Below, piece after piece: positions 23,878-32,376 of a DNA stretch of 35,967 nucleotides (the stretch's first letter is position 1; every line of letters starts with the position of its first letter). The stretch comes from CAZHHM01 sp964532225 (GTDB lineage Bacteria > Margulisbacteria > WOR-1 > JAKLHX01): NCBI GenBank assembly GCA_964532225.1, contig CAZHHM010000019.1:1-35967 (forward strand), given 5' to 3'. The notes beneath the pieces were generated by a model that saw only the letters and a list, made by a program, of their open reading frames with translations, was not told the origin of the DNA and made no database searches. Position numbers and translations under genes: made by a program.

Positions 23878-25686
23878 TTACTTCCTTCCGTCCCATTCGG
23901 GGACCAGCATATTGCTCCGGAATTCATCCCTGTCGAGCAAAGGCCACATGTCCTCAAGCGGCCGGGCAGCAAGCGTCCCGTCCGGCAGTTTTTCCGAAAG
24001 GACCTTCGGCTCAAAAGTTCTTTCGGGATCAAGCGTCACCTCGCACAAAATTGGACCTTTAGATTCTAGCACGGCCTTTATCTTTTCCTCAATCAGCTCA
24101 TGGGACTCGATCTTCGCGGCAGGTATCCCGTAGCTTTCCGCGACCTTAGTGATATCAGGGAATGACACCCCGCAGCTTCGGTCACATGCGAAACGCCGAC
24201 CGTCGAAATACTGGTCCTGCGTCTGCTTTATGGAAAGATAGCCGCTGTTGTTGAGCACGAACACCTTTACTGACAGTCCGTAAGAGACGAGCGTCTGCAG
24301 CTCCTGGAGGTTCATCTGCAGGCTGCCGTCCCCAGCAAGACAGATGACATCCTTTCTTCCTGAAGCGATGCATGCCCCGATAGCCGCAGGAAGGTCATAC
24401 CCCATCGAGGCGCAACCCGAATTCCAGAACATCCTCTGCCCCGACTTGATCTTTCCGGCCTGGAACAGGGACACGCAGGCAGTCCCGTTACCCGCGACAA
24501 CAATCGCGTCATTATCGAGGGCCCCTGTCAGCTTTTGAACGAACAGATACGGGTCCACCCCGTATTTGTCTTCTTTCGTTACGACCGGGTACTTTCCCTT
24601 CCTCTCCTTACACCATTCAAGCCATTCTCTTTTTTCCACAGGTCCCTTAAGTTCCTTTGATAGGGCATCCATGAAAACAGAAACATCGGCATTTACCGGA
24701 AGGTCCGGTATGTAAGTAGGCTTTCTCAGCTCTGCCGCGTCAATGTCGACCACGATCTTCCTTGCGGCCCTGCCTACGGACTTCCAGGAATATCCGACCT
24801 GCCTGATATTATTGCGGGAACCAAGGGTCAGTATGAGGTCGGCGTTCTGGAAAGCGAAATTCCCGGCTCTTGTGCCTACTGTACCGACCCTGCCGATAAA
24901 AAGCTCATGGTCAGAGCCGATAATGTCAAAACCGTTGAAGGTGGTGAGCACAGGAACGCGCAGTTCATTTATAAGCTTGATGAATTTGCCTGACGAACCG
25001 GAACATCTTATCCCATGTCCTGCCACAATGACAGGTCTTTCGGCCTTCCGTATCATGGAGACGGTCTTTCGGACCGCATTCTCAAGTGCTCTGCCGTCCA
25101 AGAGACAGGACCTCAGCTCTTTTGCATTAAAATGTTTTAAGTTCGAGGTCTCGACGGTCGAGGCCTGAACATCAAGCGGGATATCGAGCCAAACCGGTCC
25201 GGGACGCCCTGTTGTCGCAATATCCATGGCCTTTTCAAGCTGATAAGCGATATCTTCGGGCCTGACAACCTGAGCACAGTATTTGGTCACCGGCTTTACG
25301 ATATCAATGATATTTATCTCCTGGTCCCCAATCTGACGCAGTCCGGAACCGGGATAATGCGCTATCGTGGTCTCTCTCTTGACCTGCCCGGAAAGATAGA
25401 TGCAAGGTATCGAATCGGCCCATTGGCCGATAACCCCTGTTAATGTATTCGTTCCTCCGGGTCCGCTCGTGACCACCACGACCCCCGGCTTTCCGGAGAC
25501 CCTTGTATAGCCTTCGGCTGCGATAGCTGCCGCCTGCTCGTGGAGGGGACAATAATATGTAAGCGATGTATTCTTCCCGACCGAATCGACAAGGTGCATC
25601 GCCCCGCCGCCGGAGATCATGAAGACATCCGTAAGGCCCTTCGACGCGAGATGATCAAAAATAAAGTCGGATACTTTGACCTTCAT
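23878..25686 (-). CDS. thiamine-diphosphate-dependent enzyme, acetolactate-synthase-like
   Basis: A 602-residue enzyme of the acetohydroxyacid-synthase/benzoylformate-decarboxylase superfamily. The pyrimidine domain has the activating Glu50 in CPLHEQAAAIAAEGYTRVSG and TSGPGGTNTLTG. The central domain follows, and the diphosphate domain has AGDGSLQMNLQELQ (GDG at 452-454) and NNSGYLS (from 479). It should decarboxylate a 2-keto acid and transfer the two-carbon unit to a carbonyl acceptor. It is not next to an IlvH/IlvN regulatory subunit, so valine/isoleucine synthesis is unlikely. In sugar loci related enzymes such as YerE attach a two-carbon branch to keto sugars, a plausible but unproven role. 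A GGAGGTCTG site precedes the ATG, which overlaps the MBL gene stop by 1 base. Confidence 0.85.
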   Translation of the reverse strand: MKVKVSDFIFDHLASKGLTDVFMISGGGAMHLVDSVGKNTSLTYYCPLHEQAAAIAAEGYTRVSGKPGVVVVTSGPGGTNTLTGVIGQWADSIPCIYLSGQVKRETTIAHYPGSGLRQIGDQEINIIDIVKPVTKYCAQVVRPEDIAYQLEKAMDIATTGRPGPVWLDIPLDVQASTVETSNLKHFNAKELRSCLLDGRALENAVRKTVSMIRKAERPVIVAGHGIRCSGSSGKFIKLINELRVPVLTTFNGFDIIGSDHELFIGRVGTVGTRAGNFAFQNADLILTLGSRNNIRQVGYSWKSVGRAARKIVVDIDAAELRKPTYIPDLPVNADVSVFMDALSKELKGPVEKREWLEWCKERKGKYPVVTKEDKYGVDPYLFVQKLTGALDNDAIVVAGNGTACVSLFQAGKIKSGQRMFWNSGCASMGYDLPAAIGACIASGRKDVICLAGDGSLQMNLQELQTLVSYGLSVKVFVLNNSGYLSIKQTQDQYFDGRRFACDRSCGVSFPDITKVAESYGIPAAKIESHELIEEKIKAVLESKGPILCEVTLDPERTFEPKVLSEKLPDGTLAARPLEDMWPLLDRDEFRSNMLVPEWDGRK

Positions 25687-26441
25687 CAGACCTCCGTAGT
25701 TGTAAGGTCGTAAGCCACGAACGTTGAGGGAAATATCCTGCGGGCGACCTTTCCCGCCTTCTCCCTGTGCGACCTTTTCGTATACTTCTCAGCGTCAAAA
25801 TGCGAGAGGAAGAGTCTCTTTGCCCCAGCCTTCTTTGCTGTCAGCGCAGCCTCCTCAGGGTTCAGATGGGGCCAGAACGATGAGTCCTCTCCAGGCCCGA
25901 ACGAGCATTCAAGCAGGAGCAGGTCCGCCCCTTTTGACAGCTCTTCAAGATTTGCGCATCTACCTGTATCGGTACAGAAAGTGATCTTCTTCTTTCCGAA
26001 ATAGAAGCTGTAGCCGTAGCAGGTTACGGGATGGCGCAGCTTCTTATACTCGTATTTGAAGGGCAGCTTCTTCTCGCCGGCTTCTTCAAGGGTCATTTTG
26101 AAAGGGAGCCTGCTGATATCGGCCGTATAGGGCCTGCCGATAAAACGTCCCAGATGTCTTCTAATACCCTTTGGGCCGATGACCCTTAAGCCGTTCTTGA
26201 ACTTGAACTTAAGCAGGATGTGGAGCCCAATAATATGGTCAAGATGAAAATGGCTGATGAACAGGTAGACAGGCTTATTGTCCCTGATAAAACGGTCGGC
26301 CTTATAGATGCCGTTGCCGGCATCCAGAATGATATGTTCTTTTCCGGTCTGGATCAATATACACAGTGTATTGCCCTGATCGGTATCATACCAGCCGTTG
26401 GTCCCGAGGAATCGGACCTTGATCTTTTTATTTGTCGACAA
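25686..26441 (-). CDS. MBL-fold metallo-hydrolase
   Basis: A 251-residue metallo-beta-lactamase-fold protein with the metal motif SHFHLDH (HxHxDH), preceded by VRFLGTNGWYDT and IILDAGNG, and followed by FCTDTGRC, LLLECSF and LFLSHFDAE, which supply the remaining metal ligands. It looks closest to PhnP/RNase-Z-like hydrolases, which cut phosphodiesters or cyclic phosphates. I prefer a TTG start at 26441. It has GGAG 7 bases upstream and gives MSTNKKIKVRFLG, while the ATG at 26489 adds a non-family leader encoded inside the upstream epimerase gene. Overlap with that gene is then 14 bases. Its role in the pathway is unknown. Confidence 0.8.
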   Translation of the reverse strand: MSTNKKIKVRFLGTNGWYDTDQGNTLCILIQTGKEHIILDAGNGIYKADRFIRDNKPVYLFISHFHLDHIIGLHILLKFKFKNGLRVIGPKGIRRHLGRFIGRPYTADISRLPFKMTLEEAGEKKLPFKYEYKKLRHPVTCYGYSFYFGKKKITFCTDTGRCANLEELSKGADLLLLECSFGPGEDSSFWPHLNPEEAALTAKKAGAKRLFLSHFDAEKYTKRSHREKAGKVARRIFPSTFVAYDLTTTEV

Positions 26442-27312
26442 GAAGCAGCTCCTTCTTGATAGAACTTTTGTTTGCCTCATACCAGGCATATAACTTTTTT
26501 ATGCTCTCTTTAATATCTTCGAACTTCAGTCCTCTGACCTCGGTCTTTAGTCTCGTATTATCCCCGCTGTACTCCTCTCCCATCCCCTGCTCTTTTATGA
26601 CAATAGGCAGGTCCTTGCCCGAAACGTCCTTTACCATCTCCGCAAGCTCTTTAAGCTCATATGTCATGTCAGGCGTAACGTTCCTGATCAGTTCTTTGGG
26701 GTCGTTCTCGATGTAAAACGTCAGTATTTTTATAAAGTCATCAATATAGAGATAATCCATCCGCTTGTTCTGCTTGATGGTCAGAGGCAGATCAAAGACC
26801 GCTTTACATATCATATTTGAGACAAAACGTATCGAATAGTCCTCATATTTCCCAAAAACCCCGAACAGTCTAAGACCGAAAGCTCTCTTCAGGTAAGGGA
26901 GCAGCTTGGCAGTCGCGTATTTCGACAGCCCGCTCTCATCATCAGGAACATAAAGGTCGTAATCCGACTCCTTTATTCTCGGTCTCAGATGTCCGATCCC
27001 GTACGCTCCGCCGGAACTTAGGAACAGCAGCTTTCCGAAATGTGGCTCGCAACGCATCAGGCCATAAAGCATGCGCATATTGGTCAGGAATATGTCCGAG
27101 CGGCCCTTCGCGTTCCGATGCCCTGGTTTTTCGGCCCCGTGGATGACGACATCATACGGCCCGTTCTTTTTAAAATATTCCATGACACGCTCGGCATCAG
27201 TGAGGTCAAGCTGTTTATGGCCGGGGGAATCGATCAGGTAGGCATCAGACAGCAACTCAATGATATTCCTGCCGATGAAACCTCCGCCTCCTGTAAGGAA
27301 TATCCTTTTCAT
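26428..27312 (-). CDS. NAD-dependent epimerase/dehydratase (extended SDR)
   Basis: A 294-residue extended SDR with GGGGFIG (8-14), VVIHGAEKPGHRNAKG, LSSGGAYGIG and the catalytic YATAK (Tyr132, Lys136). It is slightly short for the family but complete. The motif IHGAEKPG in place of the more common HLAA suggests a distinct subgroup. It begins one base after the stop of the short transketolase gene and overlaps the MBL gene. The role is probably epimerisation, reduction or dehydration of a sugar nucleotide made with the transketolase pair; the substrate is unknown. Confidence 0.83.
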   Translation of the reverse strand: MKRIFLTGGGGFIGRNIIELLSDAYLIDSPGHKQLDLTDAERVMEYFKKNGPYDVVIHGAEKPGHRNAKGRSDIFLTNMRMLYGLMRCEPHFGKLLFLSSGGAYGIGHLRPRIKESDYDLYVPDDESGLSKYATAKLLPYLKRAFGLRLFGVFGKYEDYSIRFVSNMICKAVFDLPLTIKQNKRMDYLYIDDFIKILTFYIENDPKELIRNVTPDMTYELKELAEMVKDVSGKDLPIVIKEQGMGEEYSGDNTRLKTEVRGLKFEDIKESIKKLYAWYEANKSSIKKELLLVDK

Positions 27313-27313
27313 G

Positions 27314-27817
27314 TCAGACCCTGATGTATCCTGCTTTGTGGCTCGTGATCCATTGCTTCACCATCTTCTTATATCCCTTTTCATCGGTAAGGTACGGGTC
27401 ATAGACCTTTAGGCCTATCATATCCATAAGCTTCTTGTCATCTTCACCGCAGCAGTGTGAATAACCAAGCTTATGAAAGTAGTTGTTGGCTCCGGTGGAG
27501 ATGAACTTGACGTTAAGGTCTTGCATGACCACGTCGTTACGCACCTGTTCGAGAGCTCTGTAAACGAGGAAATTTACGATAGAGTAGACCACAGGCTTGT
27601 ACCCTGCCATGGCCAGACCAGCAGCTATACCGACGGTCGCCTGCTCCATGATGCCCATATTGATAAGCCTGTCGGGAAATTCCTTCTTAAAGGCGTCGCA
27701 GACGCCGAAGCCCATATCACAAACAAGGACAATGATCTTCTTGTCCTTTCTCGCAAAAGGGATTATGTCATCCACTATGCTCCTCCTGTAGAGGTTGTTC
27801 TTCAGCTCTTTCGCCAT
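27314..27817 (-). CDS. transketolase-like pyrimidine-binding subunit, lacking C-terminal domain
   Basis: A 167-residue protein equal to the ThDP pyrimidine-binding domain of transketolase. MGIMEQATVGIAAGLAMAG contains the activating Glu58, followed by YSIVNFLVYRALEQVRNDV. A normal split-transketolase second subunit has a further ~120-residue transketolase C domain. Here the reading frame stops right after the AGYIRV strand that closes the pyrimidine domain, and the next gene begins one base later with an unrelated fold. The clean domain-boundary end argues against a random frameshift. It overlaps the first subunit gene by 16 bases, so the two are probably a heteromer with a shared active site. 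Confidence 0.85.
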   Translation of the reverse strand: MAKELKNNLYRRSIVDDIIPFARKDKKIIVLVCDMGFGVCDAFKKEFPDRLINMGIMEQATVGIAAGLAMAGYKPVVYSIVNFLVYRALEQVRNDVVMQDLNVKFISTGANNYFHKLGYSHCCGEDDKKLMDMIGLKVYDPYLTDEKGYKKMVKQWITSHKAGYIRV

Positions 27818-28614
27818 CCCTGTTTGATCTCCTGTTCGTTCGGCATCCTAAAATGGAACTTCGGGACGTTCTCCATACAGATAAGATCCTTCCCCTTTAC
27901 CGTTTCAGCGATAACGACCTTTGGCTGGGGTCCTTTTATTTTAAATGCGGACAATACGGAACCGATGTCATGTCCGTCGCATATTACAGCGGAAAAACCA
28001 AAGCTTTCGAACTTTTTCTTAAGGTTTTTTGAATCGCTGAACGGGCCCATGATCTTTTCCGTGAAATCCATTGCCTGAAGTCCATTATTGTCGATTATGA
28101 CAGTAAGGTTCGATAGGCCGTGGGCCGCGGCGAACTGTATCGCCTCCCAATTGGAGCCTTCCTGAAGCTCTCCGTCACCTACCATGCAATAGACCCTGTT
28201 GTTCTTCCTGGAGTGCTTGAAAGCTAAAGCCAGCCCTGCGGCCATAGGCAGCCCGTGTCCCAATGCCCCGCCGCTCGATTCAATACCGTGCTCCGGATGA
28301 CGTTCGACACAACCAGTGAGCTTTCCGCGCTTATAAAGCCTTCCCCAGTCCTTTACCTTCATTATCCCCAGATCGGACAGGATAGTGTAATAAGCATAAC
28401 AACCGTGCGCTTTTGACAGAATGAACCTGTCCCGGCCTTCCCACTTAGGGTCCCTGGACAGCTTCATCTGGCTGTAGTAAAGGACTGTAAGGACATCAAC
28501 TGTTGAAAGAGAGGAAGCTATATGACCCGCCTCGCATGAACAGGCGGTCTTAACGAGCGCTTTCCTGATCTTGTCCGCCTTTGCCTTCAGCTTTTCTTTT
28601 GAGGTTTTCCTCAT
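27802..28614 (-). CDS. transketolase N-terminal (diphosphate-binding) subunit
   Basis: A 270-residue subunit carrying the ThDP diphosphate motif VGDGELQEGSNWEA (GDG at 146-148) with the closing NN at 176-177, plus RFILSKAHGCYAYY, GIESSGGALGHGLPMAAGLALA, all characteristic of split transketolases. With the downstream pyrimidine subunit it should transfer a two-carbon ketol unit. In polysaccharide and antibiotic loci split transketolases tend to act on special sugars instead of the pentose phosphate pathway. It overlaps the epimerase gene upstream as ATGA. Activity depends on the partner, which is reduced to one domain here. Confidence 0.88.
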   Translation of the reverse strand: MRKTSKEKLKAKADKIRKALVKTACSCEAGHIASSLSTVDVLTVLYYSQMKLSRDPKWEGRDRFILSKAHGCYAYYTILSDLGIMKVKDWGRLYKRGKLTGCVERHPEHGIESSGGALGHGLPMAAGLALAFKHSRKNNRVYCMVGDGELQEGSNWEAIQFAAAHGLSNLTVIIDNNGLQAMDFTEKIMGPFSDSKNLKKKFESFGFSAVICDGHDIGSVLSAFKIKGPQPKVVIAETVKGKDLICMENVPKFHFRMPNEQEIKQGWRKS

Positions 28615-29609
28615 TTTATCCTTTTGGCCTGCAGGGTCTTGATATTGTAATACCTGACATCCTCCATGGGGTTCGGTATCTTGCCGCCAACAAAAGCCGT
28701 TTTAAGGTCCCTTACAGCATCAGCAACAGTACGTTTCGCTTCATACCCGAGCTCTTTCTTGATCTTTTTTGAAGAAACATGATACGACCTGTTGTCATCC
28801 GTAGGAGTTACCTTGATAGGTATCCTTGGGTCAATTATCCCTTTAACTGTCTCAGCTATCTCCATGACGGTATGATTGTCGTATCCCGCGTTGAATATTT
28901 TTTTCCTTATCTTGTCATCGGGCAGTTCAAGCAGCATACAGTACAGGTCGGTCATGTCATCAATATGTATGTTCGGTCTCATCTGTCCTCCGCCGAAAAC
29001 TTTTATCTCGCCCCTGTTCACTGCATGGTTAGTGAGGATATTCACGGTCAGGTCAAGTCTCAGCCTCGGTGAGTAACCGCAGACCGTCGCAGGCCTAAGT
29101 ATCGTAGGGACCATGTCAGAGCCTGCCCTTTCAAAAAGCACTTTTTCGCATTCAGCCTTGTATTTTGAGTAATCCGTCAACGGCTCTAGAGGCAGGTCCT
29201 CGGTCACCTCCGGAGCGTCCTTAACCCCGTAAACGCTTGAGCTTGAGGCATAAATAAAGTTCTTGACTCTGTTCTTGTTGGCCGCATCGACCAGTCCGAA
29301 AAATGACGTGTAGTTTATCGAGCGCCCCAGCTCAGGGTCAAGATCGAAGCTGGGATCATTTGATATGCATGCAAGGTGTATCACGGCATCATACCCTTTA
29401 AGCTCTTTTTCGAGCATGGCAGAGTCGCGGATATCGCCCTTTACGAGCTTTAGAGCTGCATGGGACGACAGGCTGTCCAGCACGTGTTCATCATAGAGAA
29501 AAAGGTCTACTACCTTCACCTCGTGACCTTTTTCAAGCAGTTTCGGAACAAGAGCCGAACCCACATACCCGGCTCCGCCCGTAACAAACACTTTTCTTTT
29601 GTTTGTCAT
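28611..29609 (-). CDS. NAD-dependent epimerase/dehydratase (GalE/extended SDR family)
   Basis: A 332-residue extended SDR with GGAGYVG (11-17), GDIRD, AVIHLACISNDPSFDLDP, SSSVYG and YSKYK (Tyr147, Lys151), and RPATVCGYSPRLRLD further on. The LACISNDPS phrase marks a subgroup of sugar epimerases often found in surface-polysaccharide loci. It is the first gene of block 2, directly behind a promoter (29616-29644) whose predicted start site is at or next to the ATG, so the message may be leaderless; no ribosome site is visible in the 6 bases between the -10 box and the ATG. Substrate unknown. Confidence 0.87.
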   Translation of the reverse strand: MTNKRKVFVTGGAGYVGSALVPKLLEKGHEVKVVDLFLYDEHVLDSLSSHAALKLVKGDIRDSAMLEKELKGYDAVIHLACISNDPSFDLDPELGRSINYTSFFGLVDAANKNRVKNFIYASSSSVYGVKDAPEVTEDLPLEPLTDYSKYKAECEKVLFERAGSDMVPTILRPATVCGYSPRLRLDLTVNILTNHAVNRGEIKVFGGGQMRPNIHIDDMTDLYCMLLELPDDKIRKKIFNAGYDNHTVMEIAETVKGIIDPRIPIKVTPTDDNRSYHVSSKKIKKELGYEAKRTVADAVRDLKTAFVGGKIPNPMEDVRYYNIKTLQAKRIK

Positions 29610-29615
29610 GCCTTA

Positions 29616-29644
29616 ATTATAGTTGAAACGGAACGATTTGTCGC
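29616..29644 (-). promoter_or_regulatory. sigma70-like promoter for the block 2 operon, possibly leaderless
   Basis: In the 40-base spacer between two genes the minus strand has GCGACA (29644-29639), a 17-base spacer, and a consensus TATAAT (29621-29616). Only six bases, TAAGGC, separate the -10 box from the ATG at 29609, so transcription would begin at about the A of the start codon. The -35 box reaches to within 6 bases of the stop codon of the upstream GT-C gene. No palindrome like that of the two other promoters is present. The call rests on spacing and box quality only. Confidence 0.55.
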
Positions 29645-29649
29645 TTTTG

Positions 29650-31872
29650 TCAGTATATTCCCTGAGTGCTGATATGCGGATGCATTTTATCGGGAAGGTC
29701 TATCAGCTCCCAATTAGGCACGAATACATCAAGGTCCCCGGCCGAATATATACGTTTAGCGTAACCGTAGGACGGCAGGAAACCAAATCCTTCATTCCCC
29801 TGATTATGCCTCTGATCAAGCACAAGGACATTAAAACCCAGCTCTCTGAATATCTTTACTGCATACCTGTTCATCGGGCCGTCGAAAGACCTGAGCTGCC
29901 TGAAAGAATTGTAGTTATAATGGTCTGCCGTCTCAGCTTTTACATCCGCAAAATACAGGCCCGCATAATTGTGCAGCAGGAGCTTGCCTTCCCTGCCAGC
30001 CACCGCACTGGCATACTGCGTGGCATCCTTTTGTAACTGGTAGTAAGCCAGCCTCGGAGACCTGGAATAGTCCTTTGTAAAAGCCTCGAAGACAGGGAAC
30101 GGCATAGGAAGGGCCGTATCATTGACCTGTGCCGTAATATTGAAAGCGAACACCATGAAGAAAGATATTACAGCGATGCTTTTTACCGCCGCAGAGACCG
30201 GCTCAAGGACCGTCTTCATGATAAGCCCCGTGAGCATGGCTCCCGCGGGCGTAAGCACCATAAGATATCTTATGTCCAGGTCGGTTATCGTGTAGCAGAC
30301 GGCAAGGATCGTCGCGAACATGAACAGCAAGAACGCAGCCTTGCGCCTCACCCCGGCTTTTACGAAAAGCAGCGGGAGAAGAAAGGCGAACACGAAGAAG
30401 AAAGCACCGAACTTGAAATTATTGAACGCTCCGATCCTGTACGGCTCACCTTTGAACGTAATATCGAACAGTGTACCGGTATTTAGAGGAATGCTTTTGA
30501 AGACATCCGTTATCCCGAGCTCCACACCCGGTGGTATCAAAGGTGAACGGAAAAACCACTGGAAGAACGGAAAAGTGGGATTGCCGGTAAGCATCCAGTT
30601 CCTTGCAAAAAGCGGCAGGACCAACAAGACCGACAGCGCGAAAAGACCTGCTGCAGACTTGAGCGAACATTCGGATCTTTTGAAAGAGCAGAAAGCGACC
30701 GCAGAGATGCAAGCCGGTATGGACACGAATATGCTTTGAGCCTTTCCCAGAAAAGCCAACGCGGAGATAACGAGAAGAAGCCCCGTGATCGCTGGAGACG
30801 GCGATATTACCGCCTGCATCCATAAAGCGGTCAACAGAAATGCCGAATAGAAATACAATGGGTCCGCGAAGCAGTTCGCCATAGAGAAGAGGAATACTGG
30901 TGAGGATACGGCCACAGCTGTCGCGAAGAACGATGCTTTTTCTCCAAGAGCTCTCCTTGTATAGCTCTCGAACATGAACAGCGCGCCGTAGAACATAATG
31001 AACAGGAAGAGCCTAATCGAATACTCGCCTCCGAGCACCATCAGAGGGGACTGCGCTCCTATGATCAGCATAGGCTCAGAGAACAATCCGGTCGTATATC
31101 CTGAAAGATAGTCGAACGCACCGTTAAGTGCTATTACCTTTGGTATGTAAAGATGTACATTAAGCGCGTCCCATGTGTAGTTCGGTACGAGCATATAGAA
31201 CAGGTGGACTGATGCCGCAACAGCAAGAAGGGTCTGGCCGGGTGTGATGCTTTTTATCGAGGATACTGACCTGACCACAGATATCAGGGTGGGCCCCTCT
31301 TTGCGGAATACTATCGCGATAATTAGCAGTAAAAGCAGATGAACGACCGGATTGTTGACTTGAAAATGGGACATGACCCAGAACAAATATGAGACCGCAC
31401 AAACTCCGGCAAAGAGCCGAACAAATACCGGGTCCACGGACAGTTGCAGTGCATCTGTCAATTTGCTTATCAACGAGCCCGCGAGGAAAGCGATACAGAA
31501 GAAAAGGACCGTGACGGCTAATGCCGCTGCATGCCCCGCAAGTATCACAACAGCAGCAAGGAGGCCTGCCATGGCAGCCGGAATTGCCCTTCTTTTAAGG
31601 AAGACGAGCGAACTATATGACAAAAGAACGAATAAACCTGTCAGGAAGAAAGAATACAGCTTTTCTCCGATGGGATATACGAAGCATCCGAAAATATTGA
31701 TATAGTTGCCTATGCCTGAAAGGAAATATTCATCCCGGAACGCCATGTACCATGTGAAAATAGCCAGTATTAAGAGCCCTGCAGATGCCAGGCCCTCACC
31801 CATCCTCTTCTTTGTCAAATAAAGGACAAGGACCGTTAAAGATAGTCCCAAATAGATAAAGGTACCGGCCAT
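29650..31872 (-). CDS. polytopic GT-C-type glycosyltransferase (ArnT/PMT-like)
   Basis: A 740-residue integral membrane protein with more than ten hydrophobic segments through about residue 590 and a soluble C-terminal region (about 600-740), which should be periplasmic. The first loop contains AFRDEYF, acidic residues where GT-C enzymes have their catalytic acid. The likely role is transfer of a sugar from a polyprenyl-phosphate carrier, such as one charged by the GtrB-like protein, onto a lipid- or protein-linked acceptor. The ATG at 31872 overlaps the previous stop as TGATG; a GTG one codon upstream is possible. It is the last gene of block 1. Confidence 0.8.
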   Translation of the reverse strand: MAGTFIYLGLSLTVLVLYLTKKRMGEGLASAGLLILAIFTWYMAFRDEYFLSGIGNYINIFGCFVYPIGEKLYSFFLTGLFVLLSYSSLVFLKRRAIPAAMAGLLAAVVILAGHAAALAVTVLFFCIAFLAGSLISKLTDALQLSVDPVFVRLFAGVCAVSYLFWVMSHFQVNNPVVHLLLLLIIAIVFRKEGPTLISVVRSVSSIKSITPGQTLLAVAASVHLFYMLVPNYTWDALNVHLYIPKVIALNGAFDYLSGYTTGLFSEPMLIIGAQSPLMVLGGEYSIRLFLFIMFYGALFMFESYTRRALGEKASFFATAVAVSSPVFLFSMANCFADPLYFYSAFLLTALWMQAVISPSPAITGLLLVISALAFLGKAQSIFVSIPACISAVAFCSFKRSECSLKSAAGLFALSVLLVLPLFARNWMLTGNPTFPFFQWFFRSPLIPPGVELGITDVFKSIPLNTGTLFDITFKGEPYRIGAFNNFKFGAFFFVFAFLLPLLFVKAGVRRKAAFLLFMFATILAVCYTITDLDIRYLMVLTPAGAMLTGLIMKTVLEPVSAAVKSIAVISFFMVFAFNITAQVNDTALPMPFPVFEAFTKDYSRSPRLAYYQLQKDATQYASAVAGREGKLLLHNYAGLYFADVKAETADHYNYNSFRQLRSFDGPMNRYAVKIFRELGFNVLVLDQRHNQGNEGFGFLPSYGYAKRIYSAGDLDVFVPNWELIDLPDKMHPHISTQGIY

Positions 31873-32372
31873 CACTCCAGACCCAATATCCGCCTCAATA
31901 CCTGAACAACGGATGCTGCGGTCTTCAGGACAGTGCCTTTTATGCAGTAGTTGCCTTCCCCGTCCTTCGATATCTGCCCAAGCGCTTCCAGCCTTTCGAG
32001 CCTTATGCTCACAGGATCCGTCTCCGAGTAGTATTTGCCGACATCCTTCATGCTAACCCATTTCCCGGAAAGGACGTTCAGCAGGACCTTTATCCTCCTT
32101 GCGGTCTCGCTCATGTTGAATATATGGAAATAGCAATAGGATATCAGAGAGGTCGACAGGACGAAATACACCACTTTAAAGGCATCCGCATCTTCGGTCA
32201 TCATAAAGAAGAAAAGCATCCATGCGAGGATGTTGCAAACCATGAGCACGGAAATCAGGTCCTTCTGGGCAGAACCTTTGAGAAATACCGGCACGCGAAG
32301 GAAGAAAATATGAGACGCCAGAACAAAGAGCGGGAATATGACAACGACCACGAACAGCTCGTTACTAGTCAT
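31872..32372 (-). CDS. membrane protein with C-terminal winged-helix domain (paralogue 2)
   Basis: A 166-residue protein of no family I recognise. Three hydrophobic helices (about 5-27, 41-60 and 66-88) are followed by a soluble ~75-residue part, RRIKVLLNVLSGKWVSMKD onward, with the helix pattern and KDGEGNYCIKG hairpin of a winged-helix fold. It ends in an amphipathic helix and LGLE. The adjacent gene has the same architecture and also ends in LGLE plus five residues, so the pair are probably paralogues. A GGGAGGGG site lies upstream, inside the end of the paralogue gene. It could be a membrane-bound one-component regulator or a non-DNA-binding scaffold for the glycosyltransferases around it. 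Confidence 0.75.
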   Translation of the reverse strand: MTSNELFVVVVIFPLFVLASHIFFLRVPVFLKGSAQKDLISVLMVCNILAWMLFFFMMTEDADAFKVVYFVLSTSLISYCYFHIFNMSETARRIKVLLNVLSGKWVSMKDVGKYYSETDPVSIRLERLEALGQISKDGEGNYCIKGTVLKTAASVVQVLRRILGLE

Positions 32373-32376
32373 TTAG

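Noticed and set aside
23878..25686. Acetolactate synthase of branched-chain amino acid synthesis
   Set aside because: There is no regulatory subunit or ilvC/ilvD gene, and it is embedded between sugar-type genes. The family is kept but the pathway assignment is not.
29610..29649. Degenerate copy of the palindromic operator near the block 2 promoter
   Set aside because: Only TTTCAAC resembles a half-site and there is no inverted partner, so no operator is claimed.
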